In this document: positions 1-6,574 of the stretch, one piece after another
Position numbering within the stretch: the first letter of the stretch is position 1
How the letters are laid out: each line of letters starts with the position of its first letter
Source of the DNA: RUG11198 sp964600615
GTDB lineage: Bacteria; Bacillota_I; Bacilli_A; RF39; UBA660
Direction of reading: 5' to 3'
Length of the DNA stretch: 10,982 bases
Assembly (NCBI GenBank): GCA_964600615.1
Contig: CAZRJK010000028.1
Coordinates: 1-10,982, forward strand
Translations under genes and position numbers: made by a program
The notes under the pieces: model-generated
The model's database searches: none
Seen by the model: only the letters and a program-made list of their open reading frames with translations
Told to the model about the DNA's origin: nothing

Positions 1-269
1 GTAATGGATGCAGTAGAAGCTACTAGATTAGATGATATATTTAGAAATAGTATTTATGAAGAAGGAAAAGAAATAGGACTACTACAAGGAATATCACAAG
101 GAATATACAAGGAAAAGAAATAGGTAAAGAAGAAGGAATATCAGAAGGAAAATTGGAAACGACAATAGAATTTGTAAAGAAGATGATATCTAATAATATT
201 GATAAAAAAATTATATCTAACATTACAGGAAAAAGTATAAATGAAATAAATCAAATAATTAAGACATAA
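1..269 (+). pseudogene. 3' end of a frameshifted Rpn/PD-(D/E)XK nuclease-transposase-like gene
   Basis: Frame 1 is open from the window edge to a TAG at 121-123. It encodes a tail ending in EEGKEIGLLQGISQGI, after which the sense clearly continues in frame 3 (from about 108) as QGKEIGKEEGISEGKLE and onward to TAA at 267-269. The charged, glycine-spaced EEGKEIG/EEGISEG repeats are typical of the C-terminal tail of Rpn-family recombination-promoting nucleases/putative transposases; the catalytic domain would lie upstream of the window. The break falls in a tandem repeat: GGAATATCACAAGG is followed by GGAATATACAAGG, so one C (between 106 and 107) is missing from the second copy. This is either a real inactivating frameshift or a sequencing/assembly error. 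The loss removes only the last ~50 residues, so a truncated protein could still be made. The family assignment rests on the tail composition only. Confidence 0.55.
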
Positions 270-285
270 GATGTCTTTTTCTTTT
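261..285 (+). terminator. Rho-independent terminator after the Rpn-like gene
   Basis: A perfect 7-bp stem, AAGACAT (261-267) with ATGTCTT (271-277), has a 3-nt loop and is followed by TTTCTTTT. The stop codon TAA (267-269) of the frame-3 coding sequence lies inside the hairpin, which supports that frame as the original end of the gene. It separates the upstream gene from ackA. Confidence 0.75.
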
Positions 286-301
286 AAATTATTAATCTTT
301 A

Positions 302-325
302 TGATATAATAACGGAGAAGAGGTG
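302..325 (+). promoter_or_regulatory. ackA extended -10 promoter and ribosome binding site
   Basis: TGATATAAT at 302-310 is an extended -10 (TGn plus consensus TATAAT). The -35 region 17 bp upstream (282-287, TTTTAA) is weak, as extended -10 promoters allow. Transcription would begin near 317, just ahead of the ribosome binding site GAGGTG (320-325), which is 5 nt before the ATG at 331. Confidence 0.65.
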
Positions 326-330
326 AAATT

Positions 331-1524
331 ATGAAATATTTATGCGTAAACGCTGGTAGTTCTTCACTAAAATTTCAATTATTTGAAATGCCAGAAGAAA
401 GTGTTATTATCAGTGGATACATTGAAAAAATAGGACTAAAAGATAGCTTTTGGACTACTAAAATTAATGGAGAAAAAATAAAAGGAGAAAGATATTTAAA
501 AAATCATACTGAAGCAGTAGATGTATTAATAGAAGAATTATTAAAACATAAAGCAGTATCTTCTCTTAATGAAATAAAAGGAGTAGGACATAGAGTACTA
601 CATGGTGGAGAAAAATATAGTGATTCTGTAATTATAACTGATGAAGTAATAGAAGATATTAAAGAATTAACTAAATTAGGACCACTTCATCATCCAGGAA
701 ATTTAGCTGGAATAGAAGCTATGAAAAAAGCTCTACCTAAAGTACCAATGGTAGCAGTATATGATACAGCATTCCATCAAACTATGCCTAAAGAAAATTA
801 TTTATATCCAGTACCATACGAATGGTATACAAACTATAGTGTAAGAAAATATGGTTTCCATGGAACTAGTCATAAATTCATTACTGAGGAAATGAAGAAA
901 AAACTAAAGAAAGAAAAAGTAAATCTAATCATTTGTCATATAGGTAGTGGTGCTTCTATAAGTGCCATTAAAGATGGAAAATGCTTTGATACAACCATGG
1001 GAATTACCCCATTAGATGGACTAATGATGGGAACTCGTTCTGGAGCAATAGATGCTTCTATCTTAGAATACGTTTGTAAAGAATCAGGTATGGATATATC
1101 TGAAGTAACAACAGCTTTAAACAAAGAAAGTGGATTACTTGGAATATCAGGATATAGTGATAGTAGAGATGTAGAACAAGCTGCTGGTAGTGGAGAAGAA
1201 ATGGCTAAATTAGCTATTGAAATGTATAACCAAAGAGTAGCTAAATATATAGCAGATTATTATATCGAATTAGAAGGAAAAGTAGATGCTATAGTTCTTA
1301 CTGCTGGAGTAGGAGAAAATGGTATTGAATTTAGAAAAGATGTAATAAGAAGATTAAAACCATTAGGCTTAAAAATAAATGAAAAAACTAATGAACAAAT
1401 AGCAAGCTTTAAAGAAAAACATGAAGGATTAATAAGCTCAAAAGAATCAAGTATAAAAGTATATGTAGTACCAACTAACGAAGAAGTAATGATTGTAAGA
1501 GATACATATAATTTAACAAAATAG
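331..1524 (+). CDS. ackA: Acetate kinase
   Basis: A cytoplasmic enzyme that interconverts acetate + ATP and acetyl phosphate + ADP, the ATP-yielding last step of fermentative acetate production. The 397-aa length is normal for the family (~400). Signature residues of the ASKHA-fold family are visible. The N-terminal VNAGSSSLKF carries N7, and GHRVLHGGEKY carries the substrate arginine R88. YGFHGTSHK carries the catalytic-site H177, DGLMMGTRSG carries R236, TAGVGENG (about 326-331) is the nucleotide-binding loop, and the C-terminal TNEE carries the metal-ligand glutamate E384. The start is fixed by a GAGGTG ribosome binding site 5 nt upstream. No phosphotransacetylase gene (pta) is adjacent. 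The downstream nrnA-like gene begins 15 nt after the stop, with no terminator between them, so the two are probably co-transcribed. Confidence 0.97.
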   Translation: MKYLCVNAGSSSLKFQLFEMPEESVIISGYIEKIGLKDSFWTTKINGEKIKGERYLKNHTEAVDVLIEELLKHKAVSSLNEIKGVGHRVLHGGEKYSDSVIITDEVIEDIKELTKLGPLHHPGNLAGIEAMKKALPKVPMVAVYDTAFHQTMPKENYLYPVPYEWYTNYSVRKYGFHGTSHKFITEEMKKKLKKEKVNLIICHIGSGASISAIKDGKCFDTTMGITPLDGLMMGTRSGAIDASILEYVCKESGMDISEVTTALNKESGLLGISGYSDSRDVEQAAGSGEEMAKLAIEMYNQRVAKYIADYYIELEGKVDAIVLTAGVGENGIEFRKDVIRRLKPLGLKINEKTNEQIASFKEKHEGLISSKESSIKVYVVPTNEEVMIVRDTYNLTK

Positions 1525-1539
1525 AAGGAAAAGGTAATT

Positions 1540-2493
1540 ATGAATATATATAGGAGAATATATAAAGAAATAAAAAAACATAACACTATCGTAATAGCAA
1601 GACATATAGGACCAGATCCTGATGCCTTAGGTAGTCAATTTGCTCTAAAAGAACTAATTAAAGATAAATTCCCTAATAAAAATGTTTATGCTGTAGGAGC
1701 AACTCCTAGTAAATTTAAATTTTTTGGTAATTTAGATAGAATAGAAGATATAAATATAGATGATGATACTTTATTAATAGTTTTAGATATTCCTGATATT
1801 AAAAGAATAGATGGAATATCAAACGTAAAAGATTTTAAAACAATTATAAAAATAGATCATCATCCCGTTATAGATAACTATGAAACATTATCTTTAGTAG
1901 ATGAAACTTCATCATCAACTAGCCAATTAATATTGGAATTAATATTTAAAAATCATCTAAAACTATCAAATGATATAGCAGAAAAAATATATATGGGAAT
2001 TGTTTCAGATACTGGAAGATTTATGCATGACTATACCAATAAAAAAACATTTAAATTAGTAACAAAACTATTAGATAAAACTAATATAGATTTTACATCT
2101 TTATATTCTCCATTATATGCAAGACCATTATCAGAAGTGAGATTTCAAGGATATATCTTTGAAAATTTAGAATTAACTGAAAATGGAGTAGCATATATAA
2201 AAATAACTGATGACTTATTAAAAGAATATGATGTTGATGCTGCTAGTGCAGGAAACATCATAAGTGAACTTAATTTTGTTAATGAAATAAAAATTTGGAT
2301 TTTCTTAACAGAAGATAAGAAGAATAATCAAATAAGAGCTAATATCAGATCAAGAGGCCCAATAATTAATGAAGTAGCTTCCAAATACGGTGGCGGAGGA
2401 CATAAATTTGCCTCAGGAGCTAGACTTACTAGTTGGGAATCTGCTGATAAACTAATTAATGAATTAGATAAATTAGCTGAAAAATATCAATAA
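1540..2493 (+). CDS. nrnA: DHH/DHHA1 bifunctional oligoribonuclease / pAp phosphatase, NrnA-like
   Basis: A 317-aa cytoplasmic DHH-superfamily phosphoesterase. Family members degrade 2-5-nt RNA or dinucleotides and dephosphorylate 3'-phosphoadenosine 5'-phosphate, using Mn2+. The DHH-domain metal ligands are present: RHIGPDPDALGS (H22, D26, D28), IDHHP (D106, H107, H108) and GIVSDTGRF (D157). The C-terminal DHHA1 substrate-binding domain has the glycine-rich GGGGHKFASGA motif at 284-294. Length and domain order fit NrnA/YtqI rather than the longer GdpP or RecJ, because there are no membrane, PAS or OB segments. The first motif reads PDPDALGS where PDGDALGS is more usual, but the metal-binding aspartates are intact. 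An AAGGAAAAGG Shine-Dalgarno region precedes the ATG. It sits 15 nt behind ackA, an apparent two-gene operon without obvious pathway logic. Which of the two activities dominates cannot be read from sequence. Confidence 0.9.
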   Translation: MNIYRRIYKEIKKHNTIVIARHIGPDPDALGSQFALKELIKDKFPNKNVYAVGATPSKFKFFGNLDRIEDINIDDDTLLIVLDIPDIKRIDGISNVKDFKTIIKIDHHPVIDNYETLSLVDETSSSTSQLILELIFKNHLKLSNDIAEKIYMGIVSDTGRFMHDYTNKKTFKLVTKLLDKTNIDFTSLYSPLYARPLSEVRFQGYIFENLELTENGVAYIKITDDLLKEYDVDAASAGNIISELNFVNEIKIWIFLTEDKKNNQIRANIRSRGPIINEVASKYGGGGHKFASGARLTSWESADKLINELDKLAEKYQ

Positions 2494-2522
2494 AAGCATG
2501 TATACAAATATACATGCTTTTT
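2493..2522 (+). terminator. Terminator of the ackA-nrnA operon
   Basis: A perfect 12-bp inverted repeat, AAAGCATGTATA (2493-2504) and TATACATGCTTT (2509-2520), has a 4-nt loop and begins at the nrnA stop codon. The T run is short (TTTTT, 2518-2522), but the stem is the longest in the window along with the one at 8521. Because of its symmetry it could also act weakly on the opposite strand. Confidence 0.8.
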
Positions 2523-2526
2523 AATC

Positions 2527-2576
2527 TTGATTTCAAATATATATTTTGTTATACTAATACTATAATAATAAAGGAG
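2527..2576 (+). promoter_or_regulatory. Promoter and ribosome binding site of the first secreted-protein gene
   Basis: The -35 TTGATT (2527-2532), a 17-bp spacer and the -10 TATACT (2550-2555), preceded by TGT (extended -10), make a good sigma-A type promoter. A second TATAAT lies at 2561-2566 without a good -35. The ribosome binding site AAGGAG is at 2571-2576, 7 nt before the ATG. The gene therefore has its own promoter directly after a terminator. Confidence 0.7.
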
Positions 2577-2583
2577 AAATAAA

Positions 2584-3513
2584 ATGGAAGAAAAAAAGAA
2601 TAATAGAAAACTATATTTATTATTAATAATATTAGTTATATTTATCTTAACATCAGTAGGAGCAACATATGCCTTCTTTCAATCACGAACAAGAAGTAAA
2701 GATGATGATGTAACAACCCGTTCTGCTAGCATATCATTAGAATACGTAAGTTATGGAAGTGCTTGGTCAAATAATGATTTAATTCCCACAACAAGAAAAG
2801 TAGCAGAATATGCTGTAGAATTACAAAATGATACAACCCTAGGTGAAAATGAATTAAATGGAGAAGGAGTACCAGGAAAAACTGACAAAAATAACAACAC
2901 TTTATGTAAAGATGATAATGGTAATTCTGTTTGCAGTATATATGAATTTCAAATAAAAAATAATCAAGATTTAGAACAAGCAATTGATATAGAACTTGAA
3001 ACCGAAAATAATGCGTTTGATAATTTAAATGCTATGTTTTATGAAGTTTCTATTAGTAATAATGATATATATAGTAACGTTGCTCTAAAAGAAACACCAG
3101 GAAATAACGGCTATGGAGATCCAATCTTCAAAGTTAGTAGCACAGATGGAACAGAAGGTGCTATTGCTGTAAAAGATAACAAAAACAACGAACTATATAA
3201 TGAAACACCAATATATATAAACAGAAATGGTGTTAGTAAAACACTACTACAATATGAAACAACACCAGAAGATGAAAATGAAAACCTAGCTTATTCTATG
3301 GACATTGCAATACCAAGAGATAATGATGAAACAAAAAAAGTGACCCTAGCAAATGGATTAACTATTGCTAACAATGAAACAAAGACTTTTATTGTTGTAA
3401 TGTACATATTAGAAAAAGATAATAATCAATCACCAAACGATGCTAATAAAAGCTTTAGAGGCAATATAATAATAAATAGTAATGATGGAACAAGAATAAC
3501 TGGCTCAATATAA
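2584..3513 (+). CDS. Secreted TasA/camelysin-like protein with SipW-type signal peptide (paralog A)
   Basis: A 309-aa exported protein. A short basic N-terminus (about 1-9) leads into a hydrophobic segment at about 10-30 that ends in VGATYAFF (25-32), the form seen in SipW-dependent signal peptides of TasA/CalY relatives. Cleavage is expected near A30. The mature region is Asn/Asp/Thr-rich with alternating hydrophobic strands, consistent with a beta-sandwich. Near the C-terminus, KTFIVVMYILEKDNNQ followed by SFRGNIII matches the C-terminal strand pair of TasA-like proteins. C108 and C117 bracket a DDNG turn and have an exact counterpart in the next gene. The two proteins also share R(S)(K/R)DDDV just after the signal peptide, an N/TxLIP motif and a terminal RITG. 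There is no LPXTG anchor. It is flanked by its own promoter and terminator. A matrix/fibre role is inferred from family resemblance, and sequence identity to TasA is low. Confidence 0.75.
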   Translation: MEEKKNNRKLYLLLIILVIFILTSVGATYAFFQSRTRSKDDDVTTRSASISLEYVSYGSAWSNNDLIPTTRKVAEYAVELQNDTTLGENELNGEGVPGKTDKNNNTLCKDDNGNSVCSIYEFQIKNNQDLEQAIDIELETENNAFDNLNAMFYEVSISNNDIYSNVALKETPGNNGYGDPIFKVSSTDGTEGAIAVKDNKNNELYNETPIYINRNGVSKTLLQYETTPEDENENLAYSMDIAIPRDNDETKKVTLANGLTIANNETKTFIVVMYILEKDNNQSPNDANKSFRGNIIINSNDGTRITGSI

Positions 3514-3521
3514 TAATTTAT

Positions 3522-3543
3522 GCAAGTATCTACTTGCTTTTTT
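3522..3543 (+). terminator. Terminator of paralog A gene
   Basis: GCAAGT (3522-3527) pairs with ACTTGC (3532-3537) around a 4-nt loop and is followed by TTTTTT (3538-3543). It is compact and convincing, starting 8 nt after the stop codon. The -35 box of the next promoter begins two bases after the T tract. Confidence 0.85.
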
Positions 3544-3544
3544 A

Positions 3545-3590
3545 TTGACTTTTAAAATAAACTTTGATATCATTAAAATAGTAGAAGGTG
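3545..3590 (+). promoter_or_regulatory. Promoter and ribosome binding site of paralog B gene
   Basis: The -35 TTGACT (3545-3550), a 17-bp spacer and the -10 TATCAT (3568-3573), preceded by TGA (extended -10), are each 5 of 6 to consensus. The predicted transcript starts near 3580. The ribosome binding site AGAAGGTG (3583-3590) lies 5 nt before the ATG at 3596. The TTG of the -35 box is in frame with the gene and could be mistaken for a start codon, but it would lie upstream of the transcript start. Confidence 0.8.
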
Positions 3591-3595
3591 AACAT

Positions 3596-4579
3596 ATGGA
3601 AGAGAATAAAGAATTAAAAGAACAAAATGTTGAAAATGAAGAAAAAGTAAATAATAAAAAGAACGTATTTAACATTATTATTGGAATCGCTACACTTTTA
3701 ATAGCCTTGTTAGGAGCAACATTTGCCTATTTCTCAGCAACTGCAAGAAGTAGAGATGACGATGTTTATGTTAAATCAGCATACGTAAGTATTTCTTATG
3801 ATGGTGGTACTGAAATTAAAGCTACTAACTTAATACCAGCAACAGAGACAGTAGCTATTAAAAAATATCAGAAAGTTCAAGACGAGCATTGGCTTGGTGA
3901 AGGAATGTATGCTTATGCTGATGATGACACCTTGACATTTATAGATGAAGATGATTATACTAATGAAAATTTAGATAGAAAATGCGTTGATTCCAAGGGT
4001 AAAGAAGTATGTTATGTATATAGATTTAATATAGAAAGTGATGGAGAAGCCAACGATTATACTCAGATATTAGGTGGTATAAAAGTAAATGAAAATCAAT
4101 TTACTAATTTAAGTTATATATTATACAAAGTAACATATAAAGAACATGAAGGTAGAATAATAGTTGATAAATTTGGTAACAAAATAGTTGATAGTTATAT
4201 TTTAGTTAGTCAATTCAATAAAACTGATACCAACCCTGATAACGTTGATTATACTGATACAAAATTTGCAACATTCGCTAAACCATTTGATAAATCAGGG
4301 GATAATAATGAGTATGTAAATACAGTATTTCCAGTAGATTGTATTTTTGGATATTCTGATACATACGCTACAGCTGAAGCAGATGATATAACTAGATGTT
4401 CAACATATGGTATAATGAATCAAGAAAAAGCTTATTTTGAATTATTAGTATGGCTTGAAGAGACTGGGAACCGCCAAGATGAACAAAATTTAGAGTTTAA
4501 AGGAACAGTACTATTAGAGGTGCCAAGTGGTCAAGCAAATGCTGAATATCCATCTGGAAGAATAACTGGTCAAGATTAA
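3596..4579 (+). CDS. Secreted TasA/camelysin-like protein with SipW-type signal peptide (paralog B)
   Basis: A 327-aa exported protein. The start is ATG 3596, which has a well-placed AGAAGGTG ribosome binding site; the in-frame TTG at 3545 is the -35 box. A ~23-residue charged cytoplasmic leader precedes the hydrophobic segment (about 24-46), which ends in LLGATFAYFS (38-47), a SipW-type signal with cleavage likely near A44. The mature protein begins with RSRDDDV, as in paralog A, and shares its LIP motif, the cysteine pair (C130, C139, 9 apart as in C108/C117), and the VCxxYxFxI strand. The C-terminal YFELLVWLEETGNRQ, then EFKGTVLLEV and RITG, give the TasA-like closing strands. Two extra cysteines, C249 and C268, are unique to this copy and could form a second disulfide. 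It is monocistronic by its promoter and terminator. Function is inferred; it is probably a structural surface/matrix component. Confidence 0.75.
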   Translation: MEENKELKEQNVENEEKVNNKKNVFNIIIGIATLLIALLGATFAYFSATARSRDDDVYVKSAYVSISYDGGTEIKATNLIPATETVAIKKYQKVQDEHWLGEGMYAYADDDTLTFIDEDDYTNENLDRKCVDSKGKEVCYVYRFNIESDGEANDYTQILGGIKVNENQFTNLSYILYKVTYKEHEGRIIVDKFGNKIVDSYILVSQFNKTDTNPDNVDYTDTKFATFAKPFDKSGDNNEYVNTVFPVDCIFGYSDTYATAEADDITRCSTYGIMNQEKAYFELLVWLEETGNRQDEQNLEFKGTVLLEVPSGQANAEYPSGRITGQD

Positions 4580-4584
4580 TAAAT

Positions 4585-4611
4585 AAAAGCAATTTTATGA
4601 TTGCTTTTTTT
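4585..4611 (+). terminator. Terminator of paralog B gene
   Basis: A 9-bp stem, AAAAGCAAT (4585-4593) with ATTGCTTTT (4600-4608), has a 6-nt loop (TTTATG). The descending arm runs into a T run from 4605 to 4611. It begins 5 nt after the TAA stop. Confidence 0.85.
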
Positions 4612-4629
4612 ATTATTTTTTGGTAAGAT

Positions 4630-4643
4630 TATAATAGAGGTGA
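4630..4643 (+). promoter_or_regulatory. Perfect TATAAT abutting the ribosome binding site of the secretion operon
   Basis: Consensus TATAAT at 4630-4635 is the only obvious -10 between the upstream terminator and the ATG at 4648. The ribosome binding site AGAGGTGA occupies 4636-4643, directly behind it. A -10 here would start RNA near 4642, which would leave out most of that site. No clear -35 is seen 16-18 bp upstream, where the terminator T tract lies. It may be a promoter giving a short-leader mRNA, or a chance match with transcription arriving by read-through. Confidence 0.35.
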
Positions 4644-4647
4644 GATC

Positions 4648-5217
4648 ATGAATGATACAGTAAATAACCCAGAAGAAAAAAAGAACTTTTTCTATGTTGT
4701 ATTATTGATTTTAACCTTAGTAACTGTAATAATTGGTGCAGCCTTTGCAGCATATACTTTTTTACATAGTCAAAAAGAAGGAAGTAGTAATGTATATACA
4801 GGAACTTTATTAATAGAATATACCGAGGGAACTAAAATATTTATAAATAAATTGTATCCAACTTATAACCCAGGATTTAATGAAACAGAAAACGTTTATA
4901 AAAACAGTTTTAAAATAAAGAATACTGGTTTATTGGATGGAATATTAAGAATTAATGTTGAAATAAGAAGAAATGAGTTTGAATATGGAAGCTTGAAATA
5001 TAAATTGTTTTCTGCAACAGGAACAGAATTAACAGCAGGAGATATTCCCCCAAGTGGCAATTTTGAAGTAATAAATAATGTTTTAATAGAAAGTGAAAGC
5101 TCCGTAGAATTTGTTCTTATGATTTGGTTAGACGAGACTGGGCAAAATCAAAACGATGAGATGGGTAAAACACTCGCAGGCAATATTAGAGCTGATGTAA
5201 GCCAGAAACTAGACTAA
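4648..5217 (+). CDS. Small secreted TasA/camelysin-like protein, first gene of the SipW operon
   Basis: A 189-aa exported protein, close in size to camelysin-type subunits. A polar N-terminus (1-13) precedes a hydrophobic segment at about 14-38 ending in IGAAFAAYTFL, a variant of the SipW-type signal (G-x-x-F-A-A); cleavage is likely around 32-35. The mature part starts SQKEGSSNVYTGTLLIEY, closely resembling the post-signal strand of TasA-like proteins (x-G-x-L-x-I/L). The C-terminal half has SVEFVLMIWLDETGQNQ then LAGNIRADV, the family's closing motif. It has no cysteine, unlike the two upstream paralogs. AGAGGTGA is 4 nt before the ATG. The stop codon is 11 nt before the peptidase gene, whose ribosome binding site overlaps the end of this gene (TAAGAGGTG), so translation of the two is probably coupled. 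It is likely the main substrate of, or partner for, the adjacent peptidase (inference). Confidence 0.75.
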   Translation: MNDTVNNPEEKKNFFYVVLLILTLVTVIIGAAFAAYTFLHSQKEGSSNVYTGTLLIEYTEGTKIFINKLYPTYNPGFNETENVYKNSFKIKNTGLLDGILRINVEIRRNEFEYGSLKYKLFSATGTELTAGDIPPSGNFEVINNVLIESESSVEFVLMIWLDETGQNQNDEMGKTLAGNIRADVSQKLD

Positions 5218-5228
5218 GAGGTGTTAAA

Positions 5229-6566
5229 ATGAATAAGGATAAAAAGGAACAAACATTTAAAGATTTATTATCTAATTTACAAGAACAAGATGAAAAAATA
5301 GATTTTAATCAAGCAAATGAAATAAGTAAAGAAGAAAAAAAAGAATCATTTAACAATCTCTTCCAAGAGACTAAAAGCTCAGAATCACAAGAAGATTTTT
5401 TAAATAATATAATAAATGAAACCCCATCACTTATAAAACCAAAAGAAGAACAAGAACCAAAAGAAGAAAAACCAGTATTAATTGAAAAAGAAGAACCAAA
5501 AGAAGAAAATAATAGCAACCCATTCTTTAGTAATAAAATAGAAGAAAAAAATGAAAAAATAGAAAATGAAAAAAAGGAAGATAATCCATTCTTTAGTGAT
5601 AATAAAGAAGAAATAAAATTAGATGACAATTCTTTATCTAAAGAAGAACAAGAAGATGAAGAAAAAATAATAACACCAAATCAAGAAGAAATCTTTGGTA
5701 AAGAGCAAGTAAAAACGGAAATACCAAAAGAAGAAAAAACAGAAGAAAAAACAACAAAAAAAGAAAAGAAAAAAGAAAAGGTCAAAGAAGAAAAACAAAT
5801 AGATAAAGTATTAGATGCTAATCCATTCTTCATCGAAGATGAAAATAATGAAGAAGATAGTTTAATCCAAGAAAAAATAAATCTTATTGAAAATAACAAA
5901 CATAATCTTCCTAAAGAAGAACTATCACAAATAGATACAACTGATGCTAAACATTTTGATGTTAAAATAGTAAAAAAGAAAGATCCACCAATTAAATTTT
6001 TAATTAGTGTAATATCATATGCAATATTTATCTGGTTACTTTTAATTGGTATTGCCTTATTAATTTATGTAGCCGATATAAAACTAAGAGCAGCTAAGGG
6101 AGATACAAGTAGTCCAACATATAATGCTTATGTAGTACTTTCTGGAAGTATGTTGCCAGAAATACAAGTATATGATGTAGTAATAACAAAAAAAGCTAAA
6201 GCAAAAGATTTAAAAGAAGGGGATATAATAACTTTTTCCTCATCAGATACAAGATTTTTAGGAACAAGAATAACACACAGAATATTGAAAAAATATTATG
6301 ACCCTGAGAAAAAAGAATATACTTTCCAAACCAAAGGGGATAATAATAACGTAGCTGATAGTGCTTTAGTACAATCAAATAATATTTATGGTAAAGTAAT
6401 ATTAAAAATACCTAAATTAGGATATTTACAAGAATTCTTAGCATCTAAAGGTGGTTGGATAATTGTAATATTACTACCATGTTTAGCAGTTATATCATAT
6501 GATGTAGTAAAATTAATGAAAAGTTTAAAAAGGAAAAAATATAAAAATATAATAGTTCAAAAGTAG
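5229..6566 (+). CDS. sipW: SipW-type (ER-type Ser/His) signal peptidase I with long disordered cytoplasmic tail
   Basis: A 445-aa membrane signal peptidase. Residues 1 to ~250 are Glu/Lys/Asn-rich, without hydrophobic segments, and look disordered. They include three NPFF motifs (97-100, 119-122, 198-201) and, near the N-terminus, three short F-x-x-L/I-hydrophobic stretches (TFKDLL, SFNNLF, DFLNNI). TM1 is at about 257-281. The catalytic domain then shows VVLSGSMLPEI with nucleophile S307, DVVITKK and the strand EGDIITF. It continues with RITHRIL, whose H350 takes the place of the lysine base of ordinary bacterial enzymes, and KGDNNNVAD with D371 and D377. TM2 is at about 409-427, followed by a basic C-terminus. 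Ser/His and the C-terminal TM define the SipW/eukaryotic-archaeal branch, which in Bacillus matures TasA-like proteins. Typical SipW proteins are ~190 aa, so the tail more than doubles the size. GAGGTG is 5 nt upstream of the ATG. It is the second gene of an operon with two exported proteins. Confidence 0.88.
   Translation: MNKDKKEQTFKDLLSNLQEQDEKIDFNQANEISKEEKKESFNNLFQETKSSESQEDFLNNIINETPSLIKPKEEQEPKEEKPVLIEKEEPKEENNSNPFFSNKIEEKNEKIENEKKEDNPFFSDNKEEIKLDDNSLSKEEQEDEEKIITPNQEEIFGKEQVKTEIPKEEKTEEKTTKKEKKKEKVKEEKQIDKVLDANPFFIEDENNEEDSLIQEKINLIENNKHNLPKEELSQIDTTDAKHFDVKIVKKKDPPIKFLISVISYAIFIWLLLIGIALLIYVADIKLRAAKGDTSSPTYNAYVVLSGSMLPEIQVYDVVITKKAKAKDLKEGDIITFSSSDTRFLGTRITHRILKKYYDPEKKEYTFQTKGDNNNVADSALVQSNNIYGKVILKIPKLGYLQEFLASKGGWIIVILLPCLAVISYDVVKLMKSLKRKKYKNIIVQK
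5517..5831 (+). repeat. Three NPFF peptide repeats in the cytoplasmic tail of the signal peptidase
   Basis: The codons AAC/AAT-CCA-TTC-TTT/TTC occur at 5517, 5583 and 5820, giving NPFF at residues 97, 119 and 198. Each is followed by a small or hydrophobic residue and acidic residues (SN, SD, IED) in an otherwise Glu/Lys-rich region. The DNA around the motifs is not duplicated over long stretches, so they look like conserved short linear motifs rather than a recent tandem duplication. Confidence 0.6.
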
Positions 6567-6574
6567 ATGATAAT

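Noticed and set aside
41..223. A 60-codon minus-strand ORF with a hydrophobic look.
   Set aside because: It lies antisense to the charged Rpn-like tail. Antisense of A-rich Lys/Glu codons gives Phe/Leu/Ser-rich shadows, and it has no ribosome binding site.
936..1586. Minus-strand ORFs of 62 and 108 codons.
   Set aside because: Both are antisense to well-conserved ackA (and the start of nrnA) and have compositions expected of shadows.
4648..5217. A prepilin (type IV pilin) reading of the small secreted proteins.
   Set aside because: There is no G-F-T-L-x-E prepilin cleavage motif. The signal ends and C-terminal strands fit the SipW/TasA type, and the peptidase is SipW-type, not PilD-type.
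5309..5899. Minus-strand ORFs of 106 and 72 codons, very rich in Ser/Phe.
   Set aside because: They are reverse complements of the GAA/AAA-rich tail codons of the peptidase gene; no promoter, ribosome binding site or sensible protein.
5229..5980. The acidic, Lys/Glu-rich N-terminal half of the peptidase gene as a separate fused gene or an assembly join.
   Set aside because: The frame is continuous, with a good ribosome binding site at the start and no internal start with a ribosome binding site before TM1. The base composition matches the surroundings. It is better read as a disordered extension.
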